A stretch of 64,000 bases of DNA from assembly GCF_007565055.1 (NCBI RefSeq), contig NC_044566.1, forward strand, positions 92,372,297-92,436,296, written 5' to 3'. This document shows, in pieces, positions 1 through 11,344 of this stretch. Below the pieces are notes generated by a model. It was not told the DNA's origin and did not search any database. It was given only the letters and a program-made list of their open reading frames with translations. The translations under genes were made by a program, and so were the position numbers. The stretch's first letter is position 1. The number at the start of each line of letters is the position of its first letter. The DNA comes from Rhinopithecus roxellana (lineage: Eukaryota > Chordata > Mammalia > Primates > Cercopithecidae).

Positions 1-359
1 TTTTACAATTGGTCTGATTCTGTAAAAAAAAGAAGGAATATGGGAGGAGGTCCCTTATTATGTAAAGGCTTTTGTGGCCCTTTACTGGCTCATGTTACTT
101 CCGGGTACCGGGACGCCATGCCTAAGGGATCCCCTCCTAGCGGCTCCCCCTAGAGGACTACGCCTTCCTCAGAGCCTCCTCTGCCCACAATTCTGAGTCA
201 GTCGGCCTCTTCTCTAACACAGGATTCCACTCCAAGGTCATCAGGCACTCCTCTCCCTTATCTGACTAGCCCCAGCTTATGTCCCCTGCTGCCCAAGAGA
301 GTAAGCCCAACCAGTACCACCAGGAGTGGGACCTTATCTCAGCCTCTAAAATCAAAACT

Positions 360-1256
360 GTGTCCGTTGTGGGAAGTAGCTAAAGGAAATGAGGAAACAC
401 GTATGTGTGCCCTTTTCTAGCTCGAATTTGGCTTTATACAAGGAGAAATTTGGCTGGTTTTCAGAAAATTGAAGGAGGTTTATAGAGGAGTTTGTTCAGT
501 TGACCACATCCTTTAACTTGGCATGACTTGCAAATTTTATCATCCACTTGCTGTGCCATGGAGAAGATGCAGAGGGAAAAGTGTGTGGTTAAGCCAGTCA
601 ATTATGACAAGGTTAGAGAAGTAACTCAGGGGAAAGACGAAAGTCCTGTTCTGTTTCAGGGTCGTTTGGATGAAGCACTCAGGAAATATACTAATACAAA
701 CCCAGACTCCCCAGCAGGGCAAGCTGTACTGGGTATGCATTTTATTACTCAATCTGCCCCTGACATTAGGAGGAAACTACAAGATGCAGGAGTGGGACCT
801 CGAACCCCTATGAGCCAACTCTTTTTTTTCTTTTTTTTTTTTTGAGACAGAGTCTCACTCTGTCGCCAGGCTGGAGTACAGTGGCATGATCTCAGCTCAC
901 TGCAACCTCCGCCTCCTGAATTCAAGAGATTCTCCTGCCTCAGCCCCCCAAGTAGCTGGGACTACAGTGCGTGCTACCACGCCCAGCTAATTTTTGTATT
1001 TTTAGTAGAGATGGGGTTTCACCATGTTGGTCATGATGGTCTTGATCTCCTGACCTTGTGATCCGCCCACCTTAGCCTCCCAAAGTGCTGGGATTAGAAG
1101 CATGAGTGCCTGCACCCAGCCATGAGCCAACTCCTAAATATGGCCTTTTAAGTTTACAACAATGAAGACAGGGCAAAAGAAGTGAAAAAAACAACTAAAA
1201 ATAATCAAAAAACACAATTATTTGTGGCTGCTTTAAGCTCCCTGCCACCTCATGGT
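360..1256 (+). pseudogene. ERV1 gag remnant (capsid-like), disrupted
   Basis: Translated segments resemble the gammaretroviral capsid. The open stretch 528-821 carries a motif of the form QGKDESPVLFQGRLDEA, then an aromatic and asparagine segment and QSAPDIRRKLQ, all hallmarks of the conserved capsid homology region. Similarity resumes after the Alu at 822-1121, at about 1134-1250. Stops upstream of 528, the Alu insertion and the lack of a start codon make it non-functional. The family assignment rests on motif recognition only. Confidence 0.75.
822..1121 (-). mobile_element. Alu (antisense) in ERV gag
   Basis: Full Alu in antisense with its poly(T) at the left. It is flanked by a 12-bp target duplication ATGAGCCAACTC at 810-821 and 1122-1133. 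Confidence 0.95.
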
Positions 1257-1336
1257 TAGCTATGCCAAGAAAGTGTCCTGAGGTCAGTGTCTGGGATTCC
1301 CAGATGAGATCCCCTGACTCGCCTTCCAAACATTTT

Positions 1337-1640
1337 GCTTTTCTCCTTTTTTGGTTTTTGAGACAGAGCTTCACTCTTGTCGCCCAGGCTGGAGTGCAAT
1401 GGCACAATCTCAGCTCTCTGCAACCTTCGCCTCCTGGGTTCAAGCGATTCTCCTGCCTCAACCTCCCGAATAGCTAGGATTATAGGTGCCCGCCACCATG
1501 CCCAGCTAATTGTTGTATTTTTAATAGGACGGGGTTTCACCACGTTGGCCAGGCTGGTCTCGAACTCCTGACCTCAGGTGATTTGCCCGCCTCAGCCTCC
1601 AAAGGGCTGGGATTACAGGCATGAGCCACCATACCCAGCC
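1337..1640 (-). mobile_element. AluS-like (antisense)
   Basis: Antisense Alu flanked by CCAAACATTTT at 1326-1336 and 1641-1651. Confidence 0.93.
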
Positions 1641-1652
1641 CCAAACATTTTT

Positions 1653-2886
1653 CTTTGGCGTCTCCACTGAGTGAGTTCTCCAGCAGCTCAGGGATTCTGA
1701 GGTCTCCCTTGAGCAATGCAGTTCACCCTCTCCATTCCTTATTTGAGGCTACAGGATCCTCTTCCCTGCGTTGTCCTGTCTTCCATGTCTATTGGGGCAA
1801 ACAAAATTTGGCCAGCAGACGAGTCCCAATTTTGAAAATAACTTAGATCCAGTTATCTCGTGTAGGTCACCTCATGTGTGTTGAGTTCAGTGTGCTATCC
1901 AACTGGCTTATAAATAGAAGAGTGCTCATAAACTCAACAAATAAAATGAGTCTAAACTTACTAGTTTGAAAAATATGTGTCTTCTAGAATTTAAGAATTT
2001 TACCTGGATAAACCACTGAGGATTTATAGGCTTTAGAATGGTTTAAATGGCTTTGAGTAGAGAGTCCTTTGTGTGACTTAAAATCTTAAAATTGTTAAAT
2101 GGTTCTCCTCTATAAAATACCAATAGGCATTTCAGGATTTCTTGCTCCCCACATTTATATAGAATATACCAGGGAAGGTGTATTTTTTATTGTGAAAAAA
2201 TTTTTGTTGGAAAAAAGAATAATTTTTGTTTAATTCAGAAGTTACTAAAAGGAAGGATCAAAATAGGAGAAAAACAGTCAGTAGAAAAGAGAGATGTGAG
2301 GAAAGTTATAGATGGAAGATATGTTTTTTGCAGGGAGAGATGTGGAAAAACAGTGAGTTTATATGAAGAGAGATTTTGTGTGGTAGATTCTTGTTTTAAA
2401 ATAAAATGACTGGTTGTTTGGGAGGTCGGTGGTACAGGCCAGGTTAGAGGGTCCAGCCATGTCATTGAATGGTCTTTGTGGGGTCATAATAGGGTTTGTG
2501 AAAGGGAATTTGCGACAGAAGTTTTGTGTGTGATTAAGCTGGCTGTGATTAAAGGGAAATTGTTTGTGGTAGACTTTCTAGAAAAATGGTCTATGTGTTG
2601 GACCTGGGTTTTCTTAAAATATTAATTTGCCAAATTGTCAGAAATGTTGCTTTTCAATCCCATGATCTATTTCTTTCAAAAGCTTTTCAAATTCGTGTCT
2701 TGAACATTCGGTTGTTATTGCGTCTTGCAGCTTTCAGATTTTTCTCCCTGTTAGAAGGTCTGAAATAACTCTTTCCTTTAGCTTTTCCACCAGCTCCTGT
2801 GACTTTTTCTCCTGTTTCTGATTATTGTTGTTTCTTAGAGGTCTGGGGGAACAGTGTTTTCCCCCAATATAGCTTGATTCTATGTT
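1653..2886. other. Unassigned AT-rich stretch
   Basis: No gene or repeat family recognised. It may be non-coding internal sequence of the surrounding ERV, but I cannot show that. Confidence 0.4.
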
Positions 2887-2891
2887 CTTGG

Positions 2892-3565
2892 TGTCTTAGT
2901 CTGTTTTCGTGCTGCTAATAAAGACATACCCAAGACTGTGTAATTTATAAAGGAAAGAGGTTTAATGGACTTACAGTGCCACATGGCTAGAGAGGCTTCA
3001 CAATCATGGTGGAAGGCAAAGGAGGAGCAAAGTCATGTCTTACATGGTGGCAGGCAAGAGAGCGTGTGCAGGAGAACTTTCCTTTTATGAAAACATCAGA
3101 TCTCACGCCTGTAATCCCAGCACTTTGGGAGGCCAAGGCAGGTGGAGTACCAGGTCAGGAAATTGAGACCATCCTGGCTCACATGGTGAAACCCCATCTC
3201 TACTAAAAATATAAAAAATTGGCCAGGTGCGTTGGCATGCGCCTGTAGTCCTAGCTAATTGGAAGGCTGAGGCAGGAGAATTGCTTGAACCTGGAAGGCA
3301 GAGGTTGCAGTGACCTGAGATTGCACCACTGAACTCCAGCCTGGTGACAGAGCAAGACTCCATCTGAAAAAAAAAAAAAAAAAAAAAAAGACAAAACAAA
3401 AAAAATCAGATCTCATGAGACTTATTCACTATCATGAGAACAGATTGGGAAAGACCCACCCACATGATTCATTTATCTCTGCCTGGCCCTTCCCATGACA
3501 TGAGGGGAATATGGGAGCTGCAGTTCAAGATGAAATTTGGGTGGAGACACAACCAAACTATAGTA
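2892..3565 (-). mobile_element. Solo MST/THE1-type MaLR LTR (antisense), carrying an Alu
   Basis: Antisense MaLR LTR starting TGTCTTAGTCTG and ending near CCAAACTATAGTA. A 5-bp duplication CTTGG lies at 2887-2891 and 3566-3570. An Alu (3102-3405) interrupts it. Confidence 0.88.
3102..3405 (+). mobile_element. Alu (sense), 5'-truncated by about 20 bases, in the MaLR LTR
   Basis: Starts at CACGCCTGTAATCCC rather than at the Alu 5' end and ends in a long poly(A). The target duplication ATCAGATCTCA surrounds it, with the CTCA shared as microhomology at the truncated 5' junction. Confidence 0.9.
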
Positions 3566-4595
3566 CTTGGTTTTTCTTGATATATAACCTTGTTTGTGGC
3601 TTTTTGTTTTTGACTCTTATATTGCGTAAAAAAATTTCAAGGGCTGATGAGGGCCCACTTCCATTCACATCTCACCTGAAATATTTAATTGGTTTTAAGT
3701 CTTTTGACTCTAAGTCCCTTAACCAAAGGGGGGAAAAAACAAACCTAAAAAAATGAATTCAGGCCATGATTGAAAATAGAGTATCAGACATGCCTCACTA
3801 CGCCCTTTCTTAAATTTTAGGCCAGGTTCAAAAGGCCTTTCAAAATTACAAAATAAAGTATTGTCCTTCTCCCCCATCCACAAAAAAGAACAGCTTCTCT
3901 GTTCAACCAGAAGACTTAGTCTTACTAAGGACAAAAAAAAAAAAAAAACCTAATCCCTCAAGGATTGTATTAGTTTATTCTCACACTGCTATGAAGAAAT
4001 GCCCATTGACTAACAGTTTCAGATGGCTAGGGAGGCCTCAGGAACTTGCAATCATGGTGGAAGGTTCCTTTTCAGAGGGCAGCAGGAGAGAGAATAAGTG
4101 TTAAACAAAGGGTGAAACTCCTTATAAAAACCACTTGAGCTTGTAAGAACTCACTCAACAGCATGGGGGAAACTGTCATGCTGTGGGAAACTGCCCCCAT
4201 GATAAATTATCTCTACCCAGTTACACCCTTGACACACGGGGATTATTACAACCCAAGGTGAGAATTGGGTGGGGACACAGAGCCAAACTCTACCCTGTCC
4301 CTGGCCCCTCCCAGATCTCATGTCCTCAAATTTCAAAACACAATCATGCCCTCCCAACAGTTCCCTGAAGTCTTAACTCATTCCAGCATTAGCCCAAAAG
4401 TCCAAGTCCAAAGTCTTATCTGAGACAAGGCAAGTCCCTTCCTCCCATGAGTCTGTAAAATCAAAAGCAAGTTAGTTACTTCCTACATACAATGTGGGTA
4501 TAGGCGTTGGGTAAATACACTCATTTTAAATGGGAAAAATTGGCCAAAATGAAGGGGCTACAGGCCCCAAGCAAGTCTGAAATCCTGCAGGGCAG

Positions 4596-5162
4596 TCAAA
4601 TCTTAAAGCCCTGAAATAATCTCCTTTGACTCCATGTCCCCAGGTCACACTGATGTAAGAGGTGGGCTCCCATTGCCTTGGGAAGCTCTGCACCTGTGGC
4701 TTTACAGGGTACAGCCACCTTCCCAGCTGTTTTCACAGGCTGGCACTGAGGGTCTGTGTCTTTTCCAGGTGCATGGTGTAAATTGTCAGTGGATATACCA
4801 TTCTGAGGTCTGGAGGATGGTAGCCCTCTTCTCATAGCTCCACTACACGGTACCCCCAGTGGAGATTCTGTGTGGGGGCTCCCACCCCACATTTCCCTTC
4901 TACACTGCCCCAGCAGTTCTCTGCGAGGGCTCCACCCCTGCAGCAAACTTATGCCTGGACATCCAGGCATTTCCATACATCCTCTGAAATCTAGGTGGAG
5001 GTTCCTAAATCTCAATTCTTGACCTTTGTGCACCCACAGGCCCAACACCACATGTAAGCCATCAAGGCTTGGGGCTTGCACCCTTGAAGCAATGGCCTGA
5101 GCTGTACCTTGGCCCCTTTTAGCCGTGGCTGGGACATAGGGCATCAAGATCTGAGACTGCAC
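4596..5162 (-). pseudogene. Open reading remnant within MaLR internal sequence
   Basis: A 188-codon open stretch on the minus strand, lacking an ATG at its start, within the MaLR internal region. MaLR internal regions often keep partly open frames. No functional domain recognised. Confidence 0.45.
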
Positions 5163-5360
5163 AAAGCAGGAAGGCCCTGGGCCTGGCCCATGAAACCATT
5201 TTTTCCTCCTAGACCTCTGGGTCTGTGATGAGAGGGGCTGCCAGGAAGGTCTCTGACATGCACTGGGGAGATTTTTCCCACTGTCTTAGTGATTAACATT
5301 TGTCTTCTTATTACATATGCAAATTTCTGCAGCTGACTTGAACTTTTTCTCAGAAAATAA

Positions 5361-5520
5361 GGGACAGCATTAGGAGAAATACCTAATGTAGATGACGGGT
5401 TGATGGGTGCAGCAAAGCACTATGGTACAGAGCACATATATACTTCTGTAACAAACATGCACATTCTGCACATGTATCCCAGAACTTAAAGTATAATTTT
5501 GTAAAAGAATATAAAAAAGA
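5361..5520 (+). mobile_element. L1 3' end fragment (sense)
   Basis: Matches the L1 3' terminal region (ATTAGGAGAAATACCTAATG ... CAGAACTTAAAGTATAAT) and ends A-rich. It interrupts the MaLR internal sequence, which resumes at about 5521. Confidence 0.88.
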
Positions 5521-6333
5521 GTTTTTCTTTTCTATCACATTGTCAGCCTACAAATTTTCCAAACTTTCATGCTCTGCTTTTCTTTTAAACATATGTTCCA
5601 ATTCCGAACCACATCTTTGTGACTACATAAAACCAAATGCTTTTCAATAGCACCCAAGTCACCTCTTAAACACTTTGCTGCTTAGTATTTTCTTCCACCA
5701 GATACCCTAAATCATCTCTCTCAACGTCAAAGTTCCACAGAGCTCTAGCCCAAGGACAAAATGCCACCAGTCTCTTTGCTAAAACATAGCAACTGTGACT
5801 TTGTTCCAGTTGCCAACAAGTTCCTCATCTCCATCTGAGACAGTCTCAGCCTGGACTTCATTGTCCATGTCACTCACTATCAGCATTTTGGTCAAAGCCA
5901 TTCAACAAATCTCTGGGAAGTTCCAAACTTCCCATGTCTTCCTGTCTTCTTCTGAACCCTCCAAATTGTTCCAACCTCTGCCTGTTACCCAACTCCAAAG
6001 TCACTTCCCCATTTTCATGTATCTTTACAGCAGCACCACACTTCTGGTATCAATTTAAGGATCAAACATAACCAAAATAAAACAGCCCTTATCAGGTATT
6101 ATTGAGTACCCCCACTGCTGTTAAACTTCAGAGAATCAGTAGCTGGGCACACCTGTCCAAGATTAAACCTTTTTTTTTATGAGTCCCTGCAGGCATAAGA
6201 GGACTGAATGACCTATATTTGTGAACCTGTAGAAGACTTAAAGGTGTTGTTTCACAAATGCACAAATAAATAACATGACAAGGAGGAGTATGTGCCATAA
6301 TACACCACACTTAATATTCTCACCTAGTTTTTA

Positions 6334-6525
6334 CCTTTCCTAAGACCTATGATAGCTATTTTATTATTACTAATTTTTGGCCCTTGCTTATTTATTCTCT
6401 TAGTTAAGCTTATGTCTTCTAGATTACAGTTCCACCTGAAGATGATGCTGGCACAACGCTTCCCACCCATCCTGTTTTCTGATGCAGAGAATGAAAACAT
6501 TCTGCCGTTGGGTCCCTTAGGTTAG
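6334..6525 (+). pseudogene. ERV1 env transmembrane-subunit C-terminal remnant
   Basis: An open segment with a Leu/Ile-rich membrane anchor followed by GPCLF and a basic amphipathic tail, ending at TAG 6523-6525. This matches the end of gammaretroviral Env. A weaker TM-like trace (a GGVC motif) lies just upstream near 6280-6300. The surface subunit and most of TM are absent. Confidence 0.6.
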
Positions 6526-6689
6526 GTATCCAGAGATTTTTATTCTTCCAATGCTGGGCAGGGCCTATGCCCAGAACTCAGCAAGAAGCAGCTACAGAAG
6601 ATGGACCTCCACCTTTCTGCACCCCCCTTAAGATTAAGAAGGAGTATCTAATCTCTGAGTAGGGAACGCAGTAGGATACTGGGAAGACT

Positions 6690-7202
6690 TGCTTTCTGGT
6701 CACAACCCTGCTGACCAAAACAAGACCTGGTTCAGATGGGGTGAAACGAAGAAACTAGCAGGAAACAGCAGATGGCAATGAAAGTGATCCCTAGCTGCCC
6801 TCATTGCTCATTAGCATAAGATACTCCCACCAGCTCCATGACAGCTTACAAATGCCATGGCAGTGACCCAGAACTTACCATCTTTTTCCATGGCAAGAAC
6901 TTGGAAGTTGCTCCGCCTTTCCTTAAAAATTCTAAATAACCCACCCCAATGAGCATTAATCTGCCCCTAAATTTGCATGTGCTTGGAAGTGGGCATAAGT
7001 GAGAATAAACACAGGTGCTAAGAGCCCATATGTCGCTGACTCTGGGCAAACTGCCTGTGAGTTAGCCCTGCTCTGCAAGGAGCAGTACCCTTCAATAAAA
7101 GATTAGCTAACACCACCAGCTCACCCTTGAATTATTTCCTGGGCAACGTCAAGAACTTTCCTGAGCTAAGCCCCAGTTTGGGGGTTCACCTGTCCTGCAT
7201 CA
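6690..7202 (+). mobile_element. ERV1-type 3' LTR (family not assigned)
   Basis: Follows the env tail. It has an AATAAA signal at about 7094-7099 downstream of a promoter-like AT-rich segment and ends in ...TGCATCA at 7202. The 5' edge is approximate. No second copy is visible in the window. Confidence 0.5.
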
Positions 7203-7570
7203 GATGGATGGATGGCTTGATAGAAGGATGAATGAAGAGAATCCAAATCAATCTCTGTCTCATTTGGGTTCTGAATGGCCTTTACCATCAGTAGACTTCA
7301 TCTGGGTTGGGGCCATCTTAATTCATCAAAAAGATCTCAATAAGGTAATATCTCATCAGTGAAAGGTAGGAGATGCATCTCAATCTTCTTCCTCTCCAAT
7401 TTACCCCTCTCCTAATTTAGTAATCATCTCTGTCAACCAGGATTTTTGGAAGAAAGTCTAGCCAAAAAAGTTCCTATTAAATTAATATAGAATCTTCCCT
7501 GTGGTAGGGAAATGGAGTAGTGTAATGAATCCCTACTCACCTAACATTTGTAGTATTAAGAAGCACCCTG

Positions 7571-7858
7571 GCTGGGTGTGGTGGCTCATCCCAGCACTTT
7601 GGGAGGCCAAGGCAGACAGATCACAAGGTCAGGAGTCCAAGACCAGTCTGGTCAACATGGTGAAACCCCATCTCTACTAAAAATACACAAATTAGCCGGG
7701 CATGGTGGCACATGTCTGTAATCCCAGCTAGTCAGTACGCTGAGGCAGAATTGCTTGAACCCAGGAGGCAGAGGTGGCAGTCAGCCAAGATCACGCCATT
7801 GCACTCCAGCCTGGGCAACAGAGAAGGACTCTGTCTCATGAAAAAAGAAAAAAAAAGG
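7571..7858 (+). mobile_element. Alu (sense)
   Basis: Near-full Alu from GCTGGGTGTGGTGGCTCA to a short impure A-rich tail, with small internal deletions. Confidence 0.9.
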
Positions 7859-8345
7859 AAGGGACCCCACTTCCCCCAAAAAATTCTGCAGAGACTTGCT
7901 GCAGAGGCTAACCTTGATAAGTGCTGGTAACTTCTCTGTTAAAAAAAAAAACAAAAACAAAAAACTAAATTCTGCCCAACTGGACTTCCTACAAAAAAGC
8001 TTTTATTTAAACATAAAATGGGAGGAGGTGGAGAGCTGCCTATGTAACAAAATTTCCTCCCCTATTCTTAATGTGTGCCAAGACTGACTTTCCTGAGTCT
8101 GCCTTAATAATTCCAGGGACATGTCACACACCAAAACAGCTCATGAAAATGATTTTTCCCGAAATAGTAACTGAACAGCTAGAGACCTGCCCTGGAAATT
8201 AAGTCTTTTGTATCATTACATTCAAACATTTTTATTTGATCCATTTCTTACATTTTTTATTTGAAACATATATCATATCTTTCCTTTGTGTGGCATCATT
8301 AAATATAGAGCTAGCTCCAGCTGAATGGTTAACAACATGTGTGAG
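7859..8345. other. AT-rich flank of the minisatellite
   Basis: No gene or repeat recognised. The sequence is single-copy in appearance up to the array. Confidence 0.4.
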
Positions 8346-11272
8346 ATGCCAGTGGAGAGACTGGGAAAGTGAGAGACTGGGAAAGTGGAGAGACTGGGAA
8401 AGTGGAGAGACTGGGAAAGTGGAGAGACTGGGAAAGTGAGAGACTGGGAAAGTGAGAGACTGGGAAAGTGGAGAGACTGGGAAAGTGAGAGACTGGGAAA
8501 GTGGAGAGACTGGGAAAGTGAGCGACTGGGAAAGTGGAGAGACTGGGAAAGTGGAGAGACTGGGAAAGTGGAGAGACTGGGAAAGTGAGAGACTGGGAAA
8601 GTGAGAGACTGGGAAAGTGGAGAGACTGGGAAAGTGAGAGACTGGGAAAGTGGAGAGACTGGGAAAGTGAGAGACTGGGAAAGTGGAGAGACTGGGAAAG
8701 TTGAGAGACTGGGAAAGTGAGAGACTGGGAAAGGAGAGACTGGGAAAGTGGAGAGACTGGGAAAGTGGAGAGACTGGGAAAGTGAGAGACTGGGAAAGTG
8801 GAGAGACTGGGAAAGTGGAGAGACTGGGAAAGTGAGGAGACTGGGGAAAGGAGAGACTGGGAAAGTGGAGAGACTGGGAAAGTGGAGAGACTGGGAAAGT
8901 GGAGAGACTGGGAAAGTGAGAGACTGGGAAAGTGGAGAGACTGGGAAAGTGAGAGACTGGGAAAGTGGAGAGACTGGGAAAGTGAGAGACTGGGAAAGTG
9001 GAGAGAGACTGGGAAAGTGAGAGACTGGGAAAGTGGAGAGACTGGGAAGTGAGAGACTGGGAAAGTGGAGAGACTGGGAAGTGAGTGAAGAGAGACTGGG
9101 AAAGTGAGAGACTGGGAAAGTGAGAGACTGGGAAAGTGGAGAGACTGGGAAAGTGAGAGACTGGGAAAGTGGAGAGACTGGGAAAGTGGAGGAACTGGGA
9201 AAGTGAGAGACTGGGAAAGTGAGAGACTGGGAAAGTGAGACTGGGAAAGTGGAGAGACTGGGAAAGTGAGAGACTGGGAAAGTGGAGAGACTGGGAAAGT
9301 GGAGAGACTGGGAAAGTGGAGAGACTGGGAAAGTGAGAGACTGGGAAATTGGAGAGACTGGGAAAGTGAGAGACTGGGAAAGTGGAGAGACTGGGAAAGT
9401 GAGAGACTGGGAAAGTGAGAGACTGGGAAAGTGAGAGACTGGGAAAGTGGAGAGACTGGGAAAGTGAGCGACTGGGAAAGTGAGCGACTGGGAAAGTGAG
9501 CGACTGGGAAAGTGGAGAGACTGGGAAAGTGAGAGACTGGGAAAGTGAGAGACTGGGAAAGTGAGAGACTGGGAAAGTGGAGAGACTGGGAAAGTGAGAG
9601 ACTGGGAAAGTGGAGAGACTGGGAAAGTGGAGAGACTGGGAAAGTGGAGAGACTGGGAAAGTGAGAGACTGGGAAAGTGGAGAGACTGGGAAAGTGAGAG
9701 ACTGGGAAAGTGAGAGACTGGGAAAGTGGAGAGACTGGGAAAGTGGAGAGACTGGGAAAGTGAGACACTGGGAAAGTGAGACACTGGGAAAGTGGAGAGA
9801 CTGGGAAAGTGAGAGACTGGGAAAGTGGAGAGACTGGGAAAGTGAGAGACTGGGAAAGTGAGAGACTGGGAAAGTGGAGAGACTGGGAAAGTGGAGAGAC
9901 TGGGAAAGTGAGAGACTGGGAAAGTGGAGAGACTGGGAAAGTGAGAGACTGGGAAAGTGGAGAGACTGGGAAAGTGAGAGACTGGGAAAGTGGAGAGACT
10001 GGGAAAGTGAGAGACTGGGAAAGTGAGAGACTGGGAAAGTGGAGAGACTGGGAAAGTGAGAGACTGGGAAAGTGAGAGACTGGGAAAGTGAGAGACTGGG
10101 AAAGTGAGAGACTGGGAAAGTGAGAGACTGGGAAAGTGAGAGACTGGGAAAGTGAGAGACTGGGAAAGTGGAGAGACTGGGAAAGTGAGAGACTGGGAAA
10201 GTGAGAGACTGGGAAAGTGGAGAGACTGGGAAAGTGGAGAGACTGGGAAAGTGAGAGACTGGGAAAGTGGAGAGACTGGGAAAGTGGAGAGACTGGGAAA
10301 GTGAGAGACTGGGAAAGTGGAGAGACTGGGAAAGTGAGAGACTGGGAAAGTGAGAGACTGGGAAAGTGAGAGACTGGGAAGTGAGAGACTGGGAAAGTGA
10401 GAGACTGGGAAAGTGGAGAGACTGGGAAAGTGAGAGACTGGGAAAGTGAGAGACTGGGAAAGTGAGAGACTGGGAAAGTGAGAGACTGGGAAAGTGGAGA
10501 GACTGGGAAAGTGAGAGACTGGGAAAGTGAGAGACTGGGAAAGTGGAGAGACTGGGAAAGTGGAGAGACTGGGAAAGTGAGAGACTGGGAAAGTGAGAGA
10601 CTGGGAAAGTGGAGAGACTGGGAAAGTGAGAGACTGGGAAAGTGGAGAGACTGGGAAAGTGGAGAGACTGGGAAAGTGAGAGACTGGGAAAGTGAGAGAC
10701 TGGGAAAGTGGAGAGACTGGGAAAGTGGAGAGACTGGGAAAGTGGAGAGACTGGGAAAGTGAGAGACTGGGAAAGTGAGAGACTGGGAAAGTGGAGAGAC
10801 TGGGAAAGTGAGAGACTGGGAAAGTGAGAGACTGGGAAAGTGGAGAGACTGGGAAAGTGGAGAGACTGGGAAAGTGGAGAGACTGGGAAAGTGAGAGACT
10901 GGGAAAGTGAGAGACTGGGAAAGTGGAGAGACTGGGAAAGTGAGAGACTGGGAAAGTGAGAGACTGGGAAAGTGAGAGACTGGGAAAGTGAGAGACTGGG
11001 AAAGTGAGAGACTGGGAAAGTGGAGAGACTGGGAAAGTGAGAGACTGGGAAAGTGAGAGACTGGGAAAGTGGAGAGACTGGGAAAGTGAGAGACTGGGAA
11101 AGTGAGAGACTGGGAAAGTGAGAGACTGGGAAAGTGAGAGACTGGGAAAGTGAGAGACTGGGAAAGTGGAGAGACTGGGAAAGTGAGAGACTGGGAAAGT
11201 GAGAGACTGGGAAAGTGAGAGACTGGGAAAGTGAGAGACTGGGAAAGTGAGAGACTGGGAAAGTAAGCGACT
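8346..11272. repeat. Large minisatellite of 16/17-bp units (about 175 copies)
   Basis: An uninterrupted array of about 2.9 kb built from two unit types that differ by one G: GAGAGACTGGGAAAGTG (17) and AGAGACTGGGAAAGTG (16). They are interspersed without an obvious fixed order; 16-mers dominate towards the right end. Rare variants include GCGACTGGG units (near 8521 and 9467-9505), GACACTGGG units (about 9763-9785), single-base deletions near 9040-9080, and a decayed last unit. The boundaries are abrupt. There is strong strand asymmetry, purine-rich on the + strand. I do not recognise it as a named satellite. Confidence 0.97.
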
Positions 11273-11344
11273 ACCCGTGGTAAGAAGAGTACTTAAAACT
11301 TGGAAATAAGGGAAAAGAGTAGGTAGGATGTCCCTTTCTCTGTG

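Larger units (their letters stand above)
3966..6056 (-). mobile_element. MST/THE1-type MaLR provirus (antisense) with only one LTR
   Basis: On the + strand an antisense LTR (3966 to about 4293) is followed by antisense MaLR internal sequence that ends exactly at the primer-binding-site side (CTGGTATCAATTT). The duplication AAGGAT flanks the whole unit at 3960-3965 and 6057-6062. The LTR expected on the right is absent. An L1 tail is inserted at about 5361-5520. Confidence 0.75.
3790..6170 (+). pseudogene. ERV1 integrase C-terminal remnant, split by a MaLR insertion
   Basis: The left part (about 3820-3959) reads with frame changes into a segment PEDLVLL, typical of the integrase C-terminal domain. 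The right part (about 6093-6165) reads VLLSTPTAVKLQ then a W-containing tail, matching the end of gammaretroviral integrase. The halves are separated by the MaLR at 3966-6056 and its AAGGAT duplication. Only this C-terminal part of pol is recognisable. Confidence 0.65.
1..7202 (+). mobile_element. Decayed class I ERV (gammaretrovirus-like) provirus, sense, with nested insertions
   Basis: Gag-, integrase- and env-like fragments occur in retroviral order on the + strand and end in an LTR. Most of pol and the env surface part are missing or unrecognisable, and the 5' LTR is off the window or lost. Later insertions are two Alus in gag, a solo MST LTR (2892-3565), a one-LTR MaLR (3966-6056) and an L1 tail inside that. 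The stretch 1653-2886 holds no recognisable domain and may be unrelated. All coding parts are broken by stops, deletions or insertions. Confidence 0.7.

Noticed and set aside
1377..1571. Possible exonised Alu coding segment
   Set aside because: No splice context or neighbouring exon; an ordinary antisense Alu.
4596..5162. 188-codon minus frame as a host gene
   Set aside because: It lies inside MaLR internal sequence, lacks an ATG and has no domain.
8346..11272. Regular repeats that might suggest a CRISPR array
   Set aside because: Units are contiguous 16/17-mers with no unique spacers, in a primate genome; it is a minisatellite.
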